DNA of 46,720 bases from Paracoccaceae bacterium (GTDB taxonomy: Bacteria > Pseudomonadota > Alphaproteobacteria > Rhodobacterales > Rhodobacteraceae), in the NCBI GenBank assembly GCA_027484915.1, contig JAIXSA010000093.1, forward strand, positions 1-46,720, given 5' to 3'. This document shows, in pieces, positions 38,154 to 46,099 of the stretch. Position 1 is the stretch's first letter; every line of letters starts with the position of its first letter. Position numbers and translations under genes: made by a program. Below the pieces are notes generated by a model. It worked only from the letters and a program-made list of their open reading frames with translations, made no database searches and was not told where the DNA came from.

Positions 38154-38519
38154 ATGCAGGACCAGACCGTGGGCCAGACCGAGGGCGCTCCGCTCATCAA
38201 GCCCTCGACCACCGACCATCCGCTTTATTCGCAGATCGTCGAGGCCTGCCGAACGGTCTATGACCCGGAGATTCCGGTGAACATCTTCGACCTCGGCCTC
38301 GTCTACACGATCGAGATCGGCCCTGAGAATGAGGTCGAGATCACCATGACCCTGACCGCCCCCGGCTGCCCTGTTGCCGGAGAGATGCCGGGCTGGGTCG
38401 CCAACGCTGTCGAACCACTGCCCGGCGTCAAGCAGGTCGACGTCCAGATGACCTTCGATCCGCCTTGGGGCATGGACATGATGTCGGATGAAGCGCGTCT
38501 TGAACTGGGCTTCATGTAG
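38154..38519 (+). CDS. SufT/MIP18-type Fe-S assembly protein (DUF59)
   Basis: This 121-residue protein belongs to the MIP18/DUF59 family that helps mature Fe-S proteins (SufT, PaaD-like). The core reads VYDPEIPVNIFDLGLVYTIEIG, then TLTAPGCPVAGEMPGWV with the conserved cysteine, then VDVQMTFDPPWGMDMMSDEARLELGFM. The C-terminal WGxDMMSDEARxxLG ending is typical of the SUF-associated form. The start is uncertain: ATG at 38154, or a GTG three codons earlier; neither has a strong ribosome binding site. TATAAT at 38116-38121 may be a -10 element. No suf genes are adjacent, but an IscA-type gene lies 1.6 kb downstream. Confidence 0.88.
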   Translation: MQDQTVGQTEGAPLIKPSTTDHPLYSQIVEACRTVYDPEIPVNIFDLGLVYTIEIGPENEVEITMTLTAPGCPVAGEMPGWVANAVEPLPGVKQVDVQMTFDPPWGMDMMSDEARLELGFM

Positions 38520-38523
38520 CATC

Positions 38524-38595
38524 AGGTCCTTGGACTTGATTTTCTTGCTTTAAAGGCCTATGACTTGATATCGGAAGTTTCAAGTCACAGGACCT
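38524..38595 (+). promoter_or_regulatory. Overlapping inverted repeats covering the SatD-like gene leader
   Basis: Left arm 38524-38540 (AGGTCCTTGGACTTGAT) is complementary to right arm 38579-38595 at 14 of 17 positions. A middle arm TGACTTGA (38561-38568) is perfectly complementary to TCAAGTCA (38580-38587) within the same right arm. The right arm contains AGGA, the likely ribosome binding site of the gene starting at 38597. The two pairings exclude each other. The boxes could be operator sites or an RNA switch; TTGATT (38536) and TATGAC (38559) with a 17-base spacer could be a promoter between them. Confidence 0.5.
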
Positions 38596-38596
38596 T

Positions 38597-39250
38597 ATGG
38601 CCCAGATTGCAGTCCTGACAGGCGACCTCGTGGACTCCACGCGTCAGACTGCGGCACGGGTCGACATCGCCATGCTGGCCTTGCGCGGCGCGGCGGACCG
38701 GATCGCGGCGTGGCAAGCACCGGCCAGTGCAACCCGTTTCACCCGGTTTCGCGGCGACGGCTGGCAGATCGCCCTCTCGGAACCGCATTTCGCGCTGCGC
38801 GCCGCTGTCGTGCTGCAGGGAACGCTTGGCGCGCTGGGCCTGGAAAGCCGTATCTCCATCGGCATTGGGTCCGCCGAGCATCTTGGCACGACGGACCTGG
38901 CCGATGCGGCAGGCCAGGCCTTCGAGGTGTCGGGACAGGCCCTGGACAAGATGGGCGACACCGCCCGCATCGCCATCGCCGGGCCGACTGTGACCGACGC
39001 CGACGCCATGATCGCCGACCTTCTGGGGGAACGGATGGGCCGCTGGACTGCCGCGCAGGCCGAAGCCGCAGCCCTGCAGCTGGCCTCACCCGACCGGCCT
39101 GTCACCCTGAACGAGATCGGCCAGATGCTCGGAATCTCGGCTCAGGCGGTGAACGATCGCGTCCGGGGGGCCGGATGCGCCACCATTGCCTCGGTCCTGC
39201 GTCGGTGGGAAACTCTCAAGCGACGCGAGAGCCGGGACCCAGCGCCATGA
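38597..39250 (+). CDS. SatD-like protein with C-terminal helix-turn-helix
   Basis: This 217-residue protein begins AQIAVLTGDLVDSTRQTAAR and contains FRGDGWQIALSEP (51-63) and LESRISIGIGSAE (82-94), a layout reminiscent of the SatD family and of nucleotide-cyclase-like folds (GDG motif, central sheet). The C-terminal part (about 168-195, TLNEIGQMLGISAQAVNDRVRGAG) looks like a helix-turn-helix. No membrane span. SatD-type genes are often paired with DUF3307 genes, as here, where the stop overlaps the next start by four bases (ATGA). Catalytic activity is not established; key cyclase metal residues cannot be assigned with confidence. Inverted repeats cover its ribosome binding site, which suggests self-control. 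Confidence 0.75.
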   Translation: MAQIAVLTGDLVDSTRQTAARVDIAMLALRGAADRIAAWQAPASATRFTRFRGDGWQIALSEPHFALRAAVVLQGTLGALGLESRISIGIGSAEHLGTTDLADAAGQAFEVSGQALDKMGDTARIAIAGPTVTDADAMIADLLGERMGRWTAAQAEAAALQLASPDRPVTLNEIGQMLGISAQAVNDRVRGAGCATIASVLRRWETLKRRESRDPAP

Positions 39251-40062
39251 CCGAAACCTTCATCGCCCTTCTCTTCGCGCATACGCTTGCGGATTTCGTC
39301 TTCCAGAACGACTGGATCGTCCGCAACAAGCGCAACCCCCTGGCGCTTGGGCTGCACGGCCTGATCGTTGGATTGACCGCAGTGGCCGCCACCGGCGCGC
39401 TTCACCCCGCCCTGCTTGCCCTGGCTCTGGTGCATGTCGGCATAGACGTCGGAAAGGTGATCCTGACCTCGGTCTGGAAAAGCTCGGCCGGGTTCGCGCC
39501 TTTCATGATCGACCAGGCGCTGCACCTCGTCAGCCTGGTTGCCCTGACCTTGTGGATGCCCGACCTCTGGTCCCAGGGCCTGTGGTCGCCCGGCGCGATC
39601 GTGACCGGGGACAACAGCGGCATCCTTGGCACCGGGATCTGGGCCGACGATGTCACCCTGCCCGTAAGCTACCTTCCCGCAACGATGGCCCTGCTCACCG
39701 GCCTCATCCTTGCAACCCGCGCAGGTGGCTTTGCCGTGGGTCTGCTGATGGAGCCCTTCGGCCCCCATCTCGGCAAGGGCGACGCCGGCAAAAGCCTGCC
39801 GGGTGCCGGTCGCGTGATCGGTTATCTTGAGCGCGGGCTCATCTTTGCCCTCGTCCTCTTTGGCCAGGCACAGGGCGTGGGCCTGCTGATCGCGGCCAAG
39901 TCCATCCTCCGCTTCGGGGCGGTCAAGGACGACCGGCGGCTGTCCGAATACGTGATCATCGGCACACTTGCCTCGTTCGGCTGGGCGCTGATCGTGGCCT
40001 TCGCCACCCTTCACGCGCTTTCGCTTACGGCGCCGCTTGGAATCCCGCCCGTTGCACCTTAG
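39247..40062 (+). CDS. DUF3307 membrane protein
   Basis: This 271-residue inner-membrane protein has the DUF3307 start (TETFIALLFAHTLADFVFQNDWIVRNKR) followed by about seven to eight hydrophobic segments. It includes HVGIDVGKVILTSVWKSSAG and FMIDQALHLVSLVALTLWM with conserved aspartate and histidine residues in the first half. A second half (AGRVIGYLERGLIFALVLFGQAQGVGLLIAAKSILRFGAVKDDRRLSEYVIIGTLASFGWALIV) carries a basic/acidic motif (KSILRF...RRLSEYVIIGT) typical of longer members. Function unknown. Its ATG overlaps the SatD-like stop, so the two are translated together and likely act together. Confidence 0.85.
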   Translation: MTETFIALLFAHTLADFVFQNDWIVRNKRNPLALGLHGLIVGLTAVAATGALHPALLALALVHVGIDVGKVILTSVWKSSAGFAPFMIDQALHLVSLVALTLWMPDLWSQGLWSPGAIVTGDNSGILGTGIWADDVTLPVSYLPATMALLTGLILATRAGGFAVGLLMEPFGPHLGKGDAGKSLPGAGRVIGYLERGLIFALVLFGQAQGVGLLIAAKSILRFGAVKDDRRLSEYVIIGTLASFGWALIVAFATLHALSLTAPLGIPPVAP

Positions 40063-40085
40063 ATTGACCGGAAAGGAGCATTCCC

Positions 40086-40445
40086 ATGTTCGGCATTCCC
40101 GGCAAAGCCGCCGTCACCCTGACCCCCGCAGCCACCCGCCAGATCGCGCGGCTTATGGTGCGTGAGGGTTCGCAGGGCCTGCGCATCGGCGTCAAGAAGG
40201 GCGGCTGTGCGGGGATGGAATACACGATGGACTACGTCACCTCGGTGAACCCGCTGGACGAGGTGGTCGAACAGGACGGCGCAAGGTTGATGATCGCACC
40301 GATGGCCCAGATGTTCCTGATCGGCACCGAGATCGACTATGAGATCGGCCTTGTCGAAAGCGGCTTCAAGTTCCGCAATCCCAACGTGGTCGAGGCATGC
40401 GGCTGCGGCGAATCGATCAAGTTCCGCGACGCCCCCGCCGTCTGA
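40086..40445 (+). CDS. IscA/SufA-type Fe-S carrier protein
   Basis: This 119-residue A-type carrier passes Fe-S clusters to target proteins. The three conserved cysteines are present: one in IGVKKGGCAGMEYTMDYV and two in VVEACGCGESIKF near the C-terminus. The N-terminal LTPAATRQIARLMVREGSQGLRIGV is also typical. Which subtype (IscA, SufA or ErpA) cannot be settled from sequence alone. AAAGGAG precedes the ATG. It is 23 bases after the DUF3307 gene, so it may share its transcript. Confidence 0.92.
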   Translation: MFGIPGKAAVTLTPAATRQIARLMVREGSQGLRIGVKKGGCAGMEYTMDYVTSVNPLDEVVEQDGARLMIAPMAQMFLIGTEIDYEIGLVESGFKFRNPNVVEACGCGESIKFRDAPAV

Positions 40446-40538
40446 AGTCGCTTCCGAACATATTGTTATCGATCTGCCGTCTTTTCCTTCGGACGCTAAC
40501 TCGCTAGGCGTGTGACACCCACAGAAGGAACTGCAGAC

Positions 40539-41282
40539 ATGAAGAAGCTCGCCGCCGGAAACTGGAAGATGAATGGCACCAAGGCCGCCCTGGCCGAGGT
40601 TTCTGCCCTTCTGGTCGCCCATCCCGCCCCGGCTTGCGAGATGCTGCTGTGCCCACCCGCCACGCTGATCGACCGCATGGCCGAGGGCGCGAAGGGCTCG
40701 GCCATGATGGTCGGCGCACAGGATTGCCACCCCAAGCCGCAGGGCGCGCATACCGGCGACCTGTCTGTCGCGATGCTGAAGGACGCGGGCGCGACGCATG
40801 TTATCGTCGGCCACTCCGAACGCCGCACCGACCACGGCGAGACCGACGCCCTGGTCCAAGCCAAGGCGCAGGCGGTTGTCGACGCGGGCCTGATCGCCAT
40901 CGTCTGCATCGGCGAGACCGAGGCCGAGCGCGACTCGGGCAAGACGCTGGCCGTGATCGGCACTCAGATCGACGGGTCGATCCCGATGGGGGCAACCGCG
41001 GCCAACCTGGTCGTGGCATACGAGCCGGTCTGGGCCATCGGCACCGGCCGCACCCCGACACTCTCCGAGATTGCCGAGGTCCACAGCTTCCTGCGCGGTC
41101 GGTTGCGCGGTCTGATCGGGGACGAGGCGACTGGCGTGCGCATCCTCTACGGCGGTTCTGTCAAGCCGTCGAATGCGACCGACATCTTTGCCGTGCCGCA
41201 CGTGGATGGAGCGCTGGTTGGTGGGGCCAGCCTGAAGGCCGCGGATTTCGGCGCCATCGTCGCCGCGCTTTCCGCCGCCTGA
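40539..41282 (+). CDS. tpiA: Triosephosphate isomerase
   Basis: TpiA interconverts dihydroxyacetone phosphate and glyceraldehyde 3-phosphate. The 247-residue product has AAGNWKMNGTK with the substrate lysine, VIVGHSERR with the catalytic histidine, AYEPVWAIGTGRTPT with the catalytic glutamate, and the phosphate-binding YGGSVKPSNATDIFAVPHVDGALVGGASL. I chose the ATG at 40539, preceded by AGAAGGA, over a GTG at 40512. Catalytic residues are intact. A hairpin follows the gene. Confidence 0.97.
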   Translation: MKKLAAGNWKMNGTKAALAEVSALLVAHPAPACEMLLCPPATLIDRMAEGAKGSAMMVGAQDCHPKPQGAHTGDLSVAMLKDAGATHVIVGHSERRTDHGETDALVQAKAQAVVDAGLIAIVCIGETEAERDSGKTLAVIGTQIDGSIPMGATAANLVVAYEPVWAIGTGRTPTLSEIAEVHSFLRGRLRGLIGDEATGVRILYGGSVKPSNATDIFAVPHVDGALVGGASLKAADFGAIVAALSAA

Positions 41283-41297
41283 CGACCATCCCCTGTC

Positions 41298-41320
41298 GCG
41301 GACAGGCCAGCCCTGTCCGC
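41298..41320 (+). terminator. Hairpin after tpiA
   Basis: GCGGACAGG (41298-41306) pairs with CCTGTCCGC (41312-41320) around a five-base loop, 15 bases after the tpiA stop. The stem is strong but is followed by ACCCCCC rather than Ts, so it may act with Rho or simply protect the 3' end. Confidence 0.45.
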
Positions 41321-41342
41321 ACCCCCCGCCTAGGCTGCCAGC

Positions 41343-42260
41343 ATGACACCGCTTGACCCGACGGCGCGAAGATCCCTCGTCGTCTCGAACCTCATATGCC
41401 TCGCCTCGATGGTGACATGGGCTGCCGGCCTTCCCGCCGCAGACCTGATCATTCCCCACATGCCACCCGTGGCCTTGACGGCCTGCCGCGCGCTCTTGGC
41501 GGCGGCGGTCCTGCTGCCGGTCTGGTGGCTGATGGAGGGGGGAAAGGTGGTACTGGGGGCGAACTGGTTGCGCGGTGCCTGGGTCGGCTTCGTCACCCTT
41601 GGTCTCGCCTCGTTCTTCGTGATCATTGCGCTGCAGTTCAACGATCCAGTCACAGTGGCCATCGTCAGCGCGGTGATGCCCGTGATCGGCATCCTACTGG
41701 AGTGCTTGGCCGATCATCGCCCGTTCACCCGCGCCTTGGCCGTTGGCCTGGTCCTGTCGGTTGCAGGTGGTCTGATCGCGGTCAGCGGCGCCGACGGAGA
41801 AGTCAGCTTTGGCATTGGCGTCCTTGCGGCCCTTGCCTCGGTCACCTTCTACACCTGGGGCTCGCGTGAGACGGTGAAGGCCTTTCCCGAACTGACTCCG
41901 CTTGGCCGCAGCACCATCACCATCGCAGGCGGAGCCATCGTCGCCACCATTGCCGCTTTGGCCGATGGCGTGCTGCGGGGTCAGTGGCCGGATTGGGCCG
42001 CCATCGGCTGGGTGGAGTTCGGTGGCCTGGCCGCGTTTTCCATCGGCTCGATGGCCATCGCGCAGCTGCTATGGATCGTCTCGGTGGGTCGGATCGGGAT
42101 CGGTGCCGCATCGATGCACATGAACGCCGTCCCGTTCTATGTCATGCTGATGGTCTTCCTTGCCGGTGGTCCGTGGAACTGGTGGCAAACGCTGGGGGCA
42201 GCCATCGTCGTTACGGGCGCAGCCATTGCCCAGGGTCTCGTCGGGCGAGCAAAGCCATGA
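41343..42260 (+). CDS. EamA/DMT family transporter
   Basis: This 305-residue protein has ten hydrophobic segments in two EamA repeats (about 15-140 and 155-295), the layout of the drug/metabolite transporter superfamily. The first repeat includes LICLASMVTWAAGLPAADLI and DPVTVAIVSAVMPVIGILLECL; the second includes FGGLAAFSIGSMAIAQLLWIVSVGRIG and NAVPFYVMLMVFLAGG. Such proteins usually export amino acids, metabolites or drugs. Its stop overlaps the P450 start (ATGA), so the two are probably one operon. Substrate unknown. Confidence 0.9.
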   Translation: MTPLDPTARRSLVVSNLICLASMVTWAAGLPAADLIIPHMPPVALTACRALLAAAVLLPVWWLMEGGKVVLGANWLRGAWVGFVTLGLASFFVIIALQFNDPVTVAIVSAVMPVIGILLECLADHRPFTRALAVGLVLSVAGGLIAVSGADGEVSFGIGVLAALASVTFYTWGSRETVKAFPELTPLGRSTITIAGGAIVATIAALADGVLRGQWPDWAAIGWVEFGGLAAFSIGSMAIAQLLWIVSVGRIGIGAASMHMNAVPFYVMLMVFLAGGPWNWWQTLGAAIVVTGAAIAQGLVGRAKP

Positions 42261-43432
42261 TTGACCTTGCCCAATCGCCAACCGATCCCGCCTTCGTCCA
42301 GGATCCTTACCCGTTCTACGAACGCGCACGTGTGGTCGGGCCCTTCTTCCGCTGGTCCGACTACAACCTGGTCTGCACCGGCAACTCCGCTGCCGTGAAC
42401 GCCATTTTCCGCGACCGCCGCTTCGGCCGCGAGCCGGTGGACCCCCTGCCCATCCCGCCGCACCTTGCCCCCTTCTACGCGGTCGAAGCCCATTCCATGC
42501 TGGAGCTCGAGCCGCCTCGTCACACGCGCCTGCGCAACCTTGTCCTGCGCGCCTTCACCTCGCGCCGGATCGCGGGGCTGGCCCCCGACATTACCGCACT
42601 GGCATCTGACCTCGCCGATGCCTTCCCGTCAGGCGACTTTGACCTTCTGACGGCTTTCGCCCAGCCGCTTCCCGTCCGCATCATCGCCCGCCTACTTGGC
42701 GTGCCTGAGGAGATGGCCCCCGACCTTTTGCGCTGGTCGAATGCGATGGTCGGCATGTACATGGCCGGCCGCACCCGCGCGATGGAGGACAAGGCCGTCG
42801 CCGCGACCGAGGCGTTCGTGACCTTCCTCCGCTCTTACATCACCGAACGCCGCGCTCGCCCCGGCGACGACCTGATCACCCAGCTGATCGCCGCCGAGAT
42901 GGAGGGTGACAAGCTTTCCACCGACGAACTGATCTCGACCTGCATCCTGCTTCTGAACGCAGGACATGAGGCGACCGTCCATACCATCGGCAATGGCGTG
43001 AAGACGCTGCTCGAGACGCAGACGCCCAAATCCGCTCTCGCTGCTGAAGACGTCGACTCCACGGTCGAGGAAATTCTTCGCTACGACCCGGCGCTACACA
43101 TGTTTACCCGTTGGGCCTACGAGGATATCGAGGTCATGGGCCACCGCTTCCGACGCGGTGACCAGGTCGGCCTCCTTCTTGCCGCTGCCAACCGTGACCC
43201 CGGCGTCTGGGATGACCCTGCCCGCTTCAACCCAGCCCGACCGCCAAAGCCCCTGGCCACCTTCGGCGCGGGCCTCCACTTCTGCGTTGGCGCACCGCTC
43301 GCGCGGCTGGAACTGCAGATCGCTCTGCCGATCCTATTCCAGCGCCATCCGAACCTCGCCCTTTCGGGCCAACCGGCCTATGCGGACGTCTACCACTTTC
43401 ACGGACTGAAAGAATTGCGTGTAAGCGTCTGA
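42257..43432 (+). CDS. Cytochrome P450
   Basis: This 391-residue bacterial class I P450 is a monooxygenase that would need a separate ferredoxin and reductase, neither of which is adjacent. The I-helix reads LLNAGHEATVHTIGNG (oxygen-activating acid/threonine pair in variant form, ATV), the K-helix EEILRYDP (ExxR), and the heme loop FGAGLHFCVGAPLARLE with the ligand C343. No signal or membrane anchor. It overlaps the EamA transporter by four bases and ends 83 bases before the convergent Lrp gene. Substrate unknown; pairing with an exporter hints at a small metabolite being made or detoxified, which is inference. Confidence 0.95.
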   Translation: MIDLAQSPTDPAFVQDPYPFYERARVVGPFFRWSDYNLVCTGNSAAVNAIFRDRRFGREPVDPLPIPPHLAPFYAVEAHSMLELEPPRHTRLRNLVLRAFTSRRIAGLAPDITALASDLADAFPSGDFDLLTAFAQPLPVRIIARLLGVPEEMAPDLLRWSNAMVGMYMAGRTRAMEDKAVAATEAFVTFLRSYITERRARPGDDLITQLIAAEMEGDKLSTDELISTCILLLNAGHEATVHTIGNGVKTLLETQTPKSALAAEDVDSTVEEILRYDPALHMFTRWAYEDIEVMGHRFRRGDQVGLLLAAANRDPGVWDDPARFNPARPPKPLATFGAGLHFCVGAPLARLELQIALPILFQRHPNLALSGQPAYADVYHFHGLKELRVSV

Positions 43433-43515
43433 TCCGAAATTCCACTGGGGAGGGCGACAGCCCCGACGACGAGACAGGAAACTTGCGCGTCAACGCTCTT
43501 ATAGAAGAACGCCCC

Positions 43516-43977
43516 TCACAATGGCAGCACCGTCGTCGACTTGATCTCTTCCATGCTCAGAAGTGCGGTCACATTGTAGATCCGAACCTCTGAAATGAGT
43601 GCCTGGTAGAACGTGTCATAAGCCCGCGCGTTCTTCACCCGCACCTTCAGGATATAGTCGATGTCCCCCGCCAGCCGGTGCGCCTCAAGCACCTCCGGCC
43701 GCTCACGCAGGGCCTTCAGAAACTTCCGCTGCCACTCCGCCTCATGCTCCGAGGTCCGGATCAGCACGAAGAAACAGGCCTCCAGCCCCAAGGCCTCCGG
43801 GTCCAGGATCGCCGTCGTCCGGGTTATCACCCCCTGCTCGCGCATCCTGCGGATCCGGTTCCACACAGGCGTCTTCGACGACCCCACTTTCCGGGCGATT
43901 TCATCCAGGGATTGCTCGGCATCCCCTTGCAGTTCGGACAGGATTTTCCGGTCCAGATCGTCCAGCGCGGCGCTCAT
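43516..43977 (-). CDS. Lrp/AsnC family transcriptional regulator
   Basis: This 153-residue regulator has the Lrp helix-turn-helix (LDDLDRKILSELQGDAEQSLDEIARKVGSSKTPVWNRIRRMREQGVI, residues 5-51) and the C-terminal ligand-binding domain (LGLEACFFVLIRTSEHEAEW, then VLEAHRLAGDIDYILKVRVKNARAYDTFYQAL). I placed the start at ATG 43977. It is divergent from the sulfate-reduction operon with 138 bases between, which contain a strong inverted repeat, so it probably regulates that operon; this is inference from position. The ligand, plausibly a sulfur amino acid, is unknown. Confidence 0.93.
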   Translation of the reverse strand: MSAALDDLDRKILSELQGDAEQSLDEIARKVGSSKTPVWNRIRRMREQGVITRTTAILDPEALGLEACFFVLIRTSEHEAEWQRKFLKALRERPEVLEAHRLAGDIDYILKVRVKNARAYDTFYQALISEVRIYNVTALLSMEEIKSTTVLPL

Positions 43978-44077
43978 TCCTGAATTCCCCTCTTTGGCGG
44001 AAAATAGGTTTCCCCGTGTGGCAGTATCGGAACAGCCATCCTTATCTGCAAGTCCCCATGGCTTGCATTCGGGAAAA

Positions 44078-44093
44078 TGTCCTATATTGGACA
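44078..44093. promoter_or_regulatory. Dyad between the Lrp gene and the sulfite reductase operon
   Basis: TGTCC (44078-44082) and GGACA (44089-44093) form a perfect dyad around TATATT, which could be a -10 element for the rightward operon. It lies 23 bases before the DUF2849 start. Flanking ATTCGGGAA and ATTCCGGGAA form an imperfect direct repeat around it. A regulator bound here would block or tune the operon. Confidence 0.5.
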
Positions 44094-44115
44094 GTGAAAT
44101 TCCGGGAACATCGCC

Positions 44116-44421
44116 ATGAGCCGCCGCTTCACCCCAAAGGTCGTCACCGCCAATCGCCTGCGCGAAGGCGACGTCGTCTACTTGACCGCTGACGACCAAT
44201 GGTCGGCCTTTCACCATGAGGCCGAGTTGATCGAGGACGAGGCTCACGCACAAATGCGGCTTCTGCATGCCTCGGCGCAGAAACTGCTTGTTGTCGGCGC
44301 CTACCTCGCCGATGCCAAGCCCGGCCTGAATGGCCCCGAACCCACCCACTTCCGCGAGGAATTCCGCACCCGCGGCCCTTCCAACTACAACCACGGCAAG
44401 CAAGCCGATCTGGCGAACTGA
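44116..44421 (+). CDS. DUF2849 protein of the sulfite reductase operon
   Basis: This 101-residue soluble protein matches DUF2849 (SRRFTPKVVTANRLREGDVVYLTADDQWSAF start; a LLHASAQKLLVVGAYLADA middle; FREEFRTRGPSNYNHGK end). In alphaproteobacteria DUF2849 genes sit next to siroheme synthase and nitrite/sulfite reductase genes, so a link to siroheme or sulfite reduction is likely, but no biochemical role is known to me. The sulfite reductase gene starts seven bases after its stop. No cysG gene is adjacent here. Confidence 0.85.
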   Translation: MSRRFTPKVVTANRLREGDVVYLTADDQWSAFHHEAELIEDEAHAQMRLLHASAQKLLVVGAYLADAKPGLNGPEPTHFREEFRTRGPSNYNHGKQADLAN

Positions 44422-44428
44422 GGCAGGC

Positions 44429-46099
44429 ATGTATTCCTACTCCGACTTCGACGAAGGCTTCGTCCGTTCCCGTGTGGCGCAGTTCACCCAGCAGGTCGAA
44501 CGCCGCCTCGACGGCTCGCTGACCGAAGATGAGTTCCGCCCGCTGCGTCTGATGAACGGCCTTTACCTGCAGCTGCACGCCTACATGCTGCGCGTCGCGA
44601 TCCCCTACGGCACCGTAAGCCCGCGCCAGATGCGCCAGCTGGCCTATATCGCCGACACCTGGGACAAGGGCTACGGCCATTTCACCACCCGGCAGAACAT
44701 CCAGTTCAACTGGCCGAAACTGCCCGACGTCCCCGCGATCCTTTCGGCCCTCGCCGACGTGGAAATGCACGCGATCCAGACCTCCGGCAACTGCGTCCGC
44801 AACGTCACCGCCGACCATTTCGCCGGAGCTGCCGCGGACGAGATCGCCGACCCGCGCCCCTATGCCGAGCTTCTTCGCCAGTGGTCCACCGACCACCCGG
44901 AATTCCAGTTCCTGCCGCGTAAGTTCAAGATCGCCATCACCGGCAGCCCGAACGACCGCGCCGTGACCAAGGCCCACGACATCGGCCTGCGCATGGTCCG
45001 CAACGCTGCTGGCGAGCCCGGGTTCGAAGTGATGGTAGGTGGCGGCCTTGGCCGGACCCCGATGATCGGCGTCACCGTGCGGGAGTTCCTGCCCGAGGCG
45101 GATCTTCTGCCTTACGTAGAGGCCGTCCTCAGCGTCTACAACACACTCGGTCGCCGCGACAACAAGTACAAGGCGCGGATCAAGATCACTGTGCACGAGA
45201 CCGGCAAGGAAGCGATCACCGAGATGATCGAAGCCCGCTTTGCTGAGCTTCGCCCGCTTTTCGGCGGGAACGACCAGAAACTCCTGGCTGAAATCCGTGA
45301 GGCTTTCGCGCCCCCCGCCTTCCGCAACGCGCCCGTGGACGCCTATGACGCCTTTTACCAGGCCGACCCGGTCTTCCGCGCCTGGGCCGACACCAACCTG
45401 ACCGCGCACCGCAACGCGCAGTACGCCATCGTCACGATCAGCCTTAAGGCGCACGGCCAGACGCCGGGCGATGCCTCCTCCGACCAGATGAGGCTCATCG
45501 CCGATCTCGCTGAAAAATATGGCCATTCCGACCTGCGGATCAGCCACGAACAGAACGTCATCCTGCCGCATGTCCACAAGTCCGACCTGCCGACCCTCCA
45601 TGCGGCCCTGACCCAAGCGGGCCTCGGCACCGCCAACGTCGGTCTCCTCTCCGACATCATCGCCTGCCCGGGCATGGACTATTGCGCCCTCGCCACCGCC
45701 CGCTCGATCCCCGTCGCGCAGGAACTGGCGACCCATTTCGAGGCGCTGAAGCTGGAACACGAAATCGGCCCGCTGAAGATCAAGATTTCGGGCTGCATCA
45801 ACGCCTGCGGCCATCACCACGTGGGCCATATCGGCATCCTTGGCCTCGACCGCGCGGGGGTGGAGAACTACCAGATCACCCTTGGCGGCGACGGCACCGA
45901 AGACGCTGTGATCGGCGAAAAGACCGGGCCCGGCTTTGCCTATACCGAGATCGTGCCCGCCATCGAACGCATCCTGCGCGCCTATCTTGACCTCCGGACC
46001 GAGCCGGCCGAGACCTTCCTTCAGGCCTTCAAGCGCGTGGGGATGGAGCCGTTCAAGCAGGCGCTCTACGACTCGGAAGACGCGCAAGATGCCGCGTGA
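44429..46099 (+). CDS. cysI: Sulfite reductase hemoprotein (nitrite/sulfite reductase family)
   Basis: This 556-residue enzyme carries siroheme and a 4Fe-4S cluster and reduces sulfite to sulfide, here most likely for cysteine synthesis. The cluster cysteines are C413 and C419 (ACPGMDYCALA) and C456 and C460 (SGCINACGHHHVGHIG), the CX5C...CX3C pattern. The substrate arginine region is present (HFTTRQNIQFNWPKL and QTSGNCVRNVT). Two ferredoxin-like half-domains repeat the fold. I chose the ATG at 44429, preceded by GAGGCAGG. The neighbouring APS reductase argues for sulfite rather than nitrite as substrate. It overlaps cysH by 11 bases. Confidence 0.93.
   Translation: MYSYSDFDEGFVRSRVAQFTQQVERRLDGSLTEDEFRPLRLMNGLYLQLHAYMLRVAIPYGTVSPRQMRQLAYIADTWDKGYGHFTTRQNIQFNWPKLPDVPAILSALADVEMHAIQTSGNCVRNVTADHFAGAAADEIADPRPYAELLRQWSTDHPEFQFLPRKFKIAITGSPNDRAVTKAHDIGLRMVRNAAGEPGFEVMVGGGLGRTPMIGVTVREFLPEADLLPYVEAVLSVYNTLGRRDNKYKARIKITVHETGKEAITEMIEARFAELRPLFGGNDQKLLAEIREAFAPPAFRNAPVDAYDAFYQADPVFRAWADTNLTAHRNAQYAIVTISLKAHGQTPGDASSDQMRLIADLAEKYGHSDLRISHEQNVILPHVHKSDLPTLHAALTQAGLGTANVGLLSDIIACPGMDYCALATARSIPVAQELATHFEALKLEHEIGPLKIKISGCINACGHHHVGHIGILGLDRAGVENYQITLGGDGTEDAVIGEKTGPGFAYTEIVPAIERILRAYLDLRTEPAETFLQAFKRVGMEPFKQALYDSEDAQDAA

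Noticed and set aside
44144-46087. A 647-codon open frame on the minus strand
   Set aside because: It mirrors the sulfite reductase and DUF2849 genes; the sense strand has clear cofactor motifs and this one has none.
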